Shown piece after piece: positions 4,603-6,815 of a DNA stretch of 6,815 nucleotides. A program made the translations under genes and the position numbers. Numbering within the stretch: the stretch's first letter is position 1; the number at the start of each line of letters is the position of its first letter. The notes beneath the pieces are model-generated. The model did not search any database, had not been told where the DNA came from, and saw only the letters and a program-made list of their open reading frames with translations. Where the stretch lies: assembly GCA_031269165.1 (NCBI GenBank), contig JAISZQ010000096.1:1-6815 (forward strand), given 5' to 3'. Source of the stretch: Spirochaetaceae bacterium (GTDB taxonomy: Bacteria > Spirochaetota > Spirochaetia > Treponematales > Breznakiellaceae).

Positions 4603-4683
4603 GATTATTATAAAAGGGACTATGTGAGAAACGGAGTTTATATGAAACGGGAATTATGTGAATAAGGAGATTATATGAGTACG
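4603..4683 (+). repeat. 17-bp RBS-like repeat array, right part ending at the permease 2 start
   Basis: After a degenerate unit (GATTATTATAAAA, 4603-4615) come GGGACTATGTGAGAAAC (4616-4632), GGAGTTTATATGAAACG (4633-4649), GGAATTATGTGAATAA (4650-4665) and GGAGATTATATGAGTACG (4666-4683). The last unit is the true Shine-Dalgarno (GGAG) and ATG (4675) of permease 2. Earlier units copy the same spacing between G-rich word and ATG. Confidence 0.75.
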
Positions 4684-5535
4684 AGTATTGAACAGGCCGC
4701 GCGCAACAAAAAAACGCAGGACGCGCTTTTGGCCGTGGGGAGAAACTTCGGCCTTACGGTCTACGCCATCTTTGCGATTTTTCCGATTGTCTGGATGTTG
4801 CTCATGTCCTTCAAGTCCGACGCGGAGGTCGTCACCACGATTTTTAAGTTTACCCCAACACTGTCAAATTATCAGGCGGTACTGCTCAGGCAGGACTCGG
4901 ATTACATCAAGGCGTTTATCCAGAACTTCATCGTGTCGGGCGGCGCGGTTCTCCTCACCGTCCTTGCGGGAGTGCCGGCGGCCTACGCGCTTGCCCGCTA
5001 CGACTTCAAGAACAAGGAAGGCTGGGCCTTTCAGATTCTCTCGTTCAAGTTCGCGCCGGAGATTCTGGTGATCCTCCCGTTGTTCATGATATTTCAGCGG
5101 ATCGGCTTATACGACACCTACTTCGGCCTCATCTGGGTGTACCAGCTTATCACGATGCCGCTTCTTATATGGGTGGTGCGGGGCTATTTCGAGGACATAA
5201 GCGTGGAAGTGGAACAGGCGGCCCAGCTTGACGGCTACACGTGGTATGCGGTGTTCTTCAAGGTGTTGCTCCCACTGGTAAAACCGGGCCTTGTCGCCTC
5301 CGGCCTCTTGGCCTTTATCTTCGCGTGGAACAGCTTTACCTTCCCGTTGATTTTGAGCGGCATGAAAGTACAGACCATCACGATAACCAGTCTCCGGTAC
5401 ATGGCCTCCGACGCGGTGCACTACGGGCAAGTGGCGGTGGCGGCGATTATCGCGGTGTTGCCGGAAATCATCATTTGTCTGTTTATCCAGAAACATCTGG
5501 TGCGGGGCCTGAGTTTCGGCGCGGTCAAAGGATAA
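4675..5535 (+). CDS. CUT1 ABC transporter permease, MalG/UgpE-like
   Basis: A 286-residue inner-membrane subunit, partner of the permease encoded upstream. Membrane segments lie near residues 23-45, 82-106, 116-141, 148-170, 205-225 and 252-271. The EAA loop is at 180-204 (EQAAQLDGYTWYAVFFKVLL then PLVKP). At the canonical EAA position it reads QAA, with the Glu one residue earlier, and Tyr188 replaces the usual Ala after DG. The C-terminus LVRGLSFGAVKG is the family-typical ending of MalG-type permeases. Start ATG 4675 has GGAG 5 bases upstream, the last unit of an RBS-like repeat array. The stop lies 12 bases before the ATPase start, so those two are surely co-translated. Assignment is firm; the substrate is unknown. 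Confidence 0.95.
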   Translation: MSTSIEQAARNKKTQDALLAVGRNFGLTVYAIFAIFPIVWMLLMSFKSDAEVVTTIFKFTPTLSNYQAVLLRQDSDYIKAFIQNFIVSGGAVLLTVLAGVPAAYALARYDFKNKEGWAFQILSFKFAPEILVILPLFMIFQRIGLYDTYFGLIWVYQLITMPLLIWVVRGYFEDISVEVEQAAQLDGYTWYAVFFKVLLPLVKPGLVASGLLAFIFAWNSFTFPLILSGMKVQTITITSLRYMASDAVHYGQVAVAAIIAVLPEIIICLFIQKHLVRGLSFGAVKG

Positions 5536-5542
5536 AAGGATA
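5527..5542 (+). promoter_or_regulatory. Tandem AAAGGATA: stop and RBS overlap
   Basis: AAAGGATA occurs twice head to tail (5527-5534 and 5535-5542). The first copy encodes the last Lys-Gly and starts the stop codon of permease 2. The second supplies the AAAGGA Shine-Dalgarno, 7 bases before the GTG of the ATPase gene. The RBS therefore overlaps the stop codon, which favours translational coupling. Confidence 0.75.
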
Positions 5543-5547
5543 ACCCA

Positions 5548-6705
5548 GTGGCAAGAATACAGCTTGAAAACATTACCAAGAGATACAAGGGCATGAAGGA
5601 AGGAACGGCTGCCGTTGACCGCCTGAGCCTTGACATCAAGGACAACGAGTTCTTCGTACTCTTTGGGCCGGCCGGTGCGGGAAAAACCACGGTGCTCAAG
5701 ACGATAGCCGGTATCGAATTCCCCAACGAGGGGCAGGTCAAGATCGGCGGCGAGATCGTCAACCTGATTGAGCCGATGTACCGGAACGTGTCGATGGTCT
5801 TTGAAAACTACGCGCTCTATCCCCATCTTTCGGTCTACGACAACATCGCCTTTCCCCTGCGGAGCCCCCTGCACCGCAAAGACGAGGAGGCCATCAAAAA
5901 GGCCGTGGAACGGGTGGTCACGATGATGAAGATCGACGGCCTCTGCGAGCGGAAGCCGAGCCAGCTTTCAAACGGCCAGCGTCAGCGGGTCGCGATAGGC
6001 CGCTGTCTGGTGCGCGATCCGAAAGTCTTTCTGATGGACGAGCCGCTTGCCCACCTTGACGCCAAACTGCGCCATTTCATGCGCGGTGAACTCAAGGAAA
6101 TGCAGAGCGCGTTCAACACCACGACCATCTACGTGACCCATGACTTCATGGAGGCCATGTCGTTGGCCGACCGGATCGCGGTGATGAACAACGGCAAAAT
6201 AGAACAGTTGGGGAGTTCCTTGGACATGTACTACACGCCGGTCAACGAGTTTGTGGCGCGTCTCTTTGGCGAGCCTGAGATAACGATCTTCCCGGCGGAA
6301 CTTTCAAGCGAGAACGGCGCGTTGTCCTTAAAAGCCCTGGGGCAGGAACAGCCGCTCTTCCCGGAAAACGGTGCGGGGAGGGCGTTGCGCGAGGCGGGAA
6401 TCACGTCGGTTGACGTGGGAATACGGGGGATTGACGTCGGTTTCAGCCTTGCCCCGCAGGGCGCGGGCTGGATAAGGGGCACGGTGTACGCCTTCGAGCC
6501 CATCGGCAACAAGGTTATCATGACCGCCGACGTGAACGGCGAGAAGATACGCATCGCCGCGCCGAACAGTACCAGCGCGGATCTGGACGAGGCGGTCTAC
6601 CTCAAGTTCAACATGAAAAACGCGCTCTTTTTTGACGGCGGGAAAAAGACGCTTATAGATAAGAGCCTGTTCAATAACCCCGCAGGATGTAATCCTCCGC
6701 TGTGA
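5548..6705 (+). CDS. CUT1 ABC transporter ATPase, MalK/UgpC-like
   Basis: A 385-residue cytoplasmic ATPase that hydrolyses ATP as a dimer under the two permeases. The nucleotide-binding domain (1-235) shows an A-loop Tyr13, Walker A GPAGAGKTT (40-48), signature LSNGQ (140-144), Walker B FLMDE (161-165) with catalytic Glu165, D-loop LAHLD (167-171) and switch His198 (VTHDFMEAM). All catalytic residues are present. The Q-loop reads VFENYALYP (84-92), with Glu86 where most relatives have Gln, and the signature has Asn for the second Gly. Residues 240-370 form the MalK-type C-terminal regulatory (OB/TOBE-like) domain, which may bind regulators. It starts with GTG behind AAAGGA. The Pro/Asn/Cys tail (NNPAGCNPPL) is unusual and abuts a repeat element. 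No second ATPase gene is in view. Confidence 0.95.
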   Translation: MARIQLENITKRYKGMKEGTAAVDRLSLDIKDNEFFVLFGPAGAGKTTVLKTIAGIEFPNEGQVKIGGEIVNLIEPMYRNVSMVFENYALYPHLSVYDNIAFPLRSPLHRKDEEAIKKAVERVVTMMKIDGLCERKPSQLSNGQRQRVAIGRCLVRDPKVFLMDEPLAHLDAKLRHFMRGELKEMQSAFNTTTIYVTHDFMEAMSLADRIAVMNNGKIEQLGSSLDMYYTPVNEFVARLFGEPEITIFPAELSSENGALSLKALGQEQPLFPENGAGRALREAGITSVDVGIRGIDVGFSLAPQGAGWIRGTVYAFEPIGNKVIMTADVNGEKIRIAAPNSTSADLDEAVYLKFNMKNALFFDGGKKTLIDKSLFNNPAGCNPPL

Positions 6706-6707
6706 TT

Positions 6708-6806
6708 CGGGGGCGTTACGGGGGTCTGACCCCCGTTGAAGGGGGTAGCGTAGGGCGTAGACCGGAGCGAGGGGGAAGGCGCGGCAACTTGCCGATTCCC
6801 CCTTTT
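6708..6806 (+). repeat. GC-rich palindromic element, copy 2
   Basis: Starts just after the ATPase stop. The order is GGGGGCGTTACGGGGG, hairpin ACGGGGGT (6718-6725) with ACCCCCGT (6729-6736), TTGAAGGGGGTAGCG, ACCGGAGCGAGGGGG, and a final stem. It is homologous to the minus-strand reading of 4550-4414 but lacks the 41-bp palindrome. Hairpin arms differ from copy 1 by paired changes (G:C to A:T and C:G to T:A), which keeps the fold. Confidence 0.75.
6771..6806 (+). terminator. Rho-independent terminator of the transporter operon
   Basis: GGGGGAA (6771-6777) pairs with TTCCCCC (6796-6802), and inside it CGGCA (6782-6786) pairs with TGCCG (6790-6794); TTTT follows (6803-6806). This is the terminal stem of the GC-rich element, so the mobile-looking repeat also supplies the transcription end of the operon. 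Confidence 0.65.
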
Positions 6807-6815
6807 GCTGGGTTT

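Noticed and set aside
5107..5874. 255-codon open frame on the minus strand
   Set aside because: It spans the antisense of permease 2 and the ATPase start. Two real genes with strong motifs occupy the other strand.

Overview
The window carries one clear operon, a CUT1-type (carbohydrate uptake) ABC importer on the + strand: periplasmic solute-binding protein (1735-3117), MalF-like permease (3386-4348), MalG-like permease (4675-5535) and MalK/UgpC-like ATPase (5548-6705). Two minus-strand genes lie on the left: the 5' end of a secreted protein of unknown family (337 to beyond base 1) and a small 75-codon gene (1050-823). No tRNA, rRNA, CRISPR array or transposase gene is visible.

The organism looks like a Gram-negative-type bacterium of moderate GC, with GC-rich coding regions and AT-rich control regions. 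The binding-protein export signal ending VFA-GGG, the long intergenic spacers packed with small repeats and the poly-G tract would fit a treponeme or related spirochaete. This is inference from style, not a match to a known genome.

Region by region: 1-337 is the partial secreted-protein gene. 338-822 is non-coding and holds a hairpin/terminator, an 11-G homopolymer and one copy of a composite dispersed repeat. 823-1050 is the small gene, whose 3' part appears to be built from repeat sequence. 1051-1734 holds that gene's control region, a second composite repeat (GC tract, 14-bp tandem repeats, half and full palindromic elements), a 9-bp tandem repeat and the probable promoter of the transporter operon, with helically phased direct repeats. 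3118-3385 separates the binding-protein gene from the permeases with a terminator-like hairpin, three related inverted repeats and a leader that can sequester the next ribosome binding site. 4349-4674 separates the permeases with a 17-bp repeat array whose units look like ribosome binding sites plus start codons. That array is split by a GC-rich palindromic element, and a second copy of the element, inverted, follows the ATPase gene and forms its terminator.

Functionally, the binding protein should deliver a sugar, oligosaccharide or polyol to the two permeases, and the ATPase dimer would power import. The substrate cannot be read from the sequence. The hairpins after the binding-protein gene would favour more binding protein than membrane subunits, as is usual for such systems. 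Nothing here proves a new system. The most unusual structures are the RBS-like 17-bp ladder before the second permease and the covarying hairpin cluster before the first.
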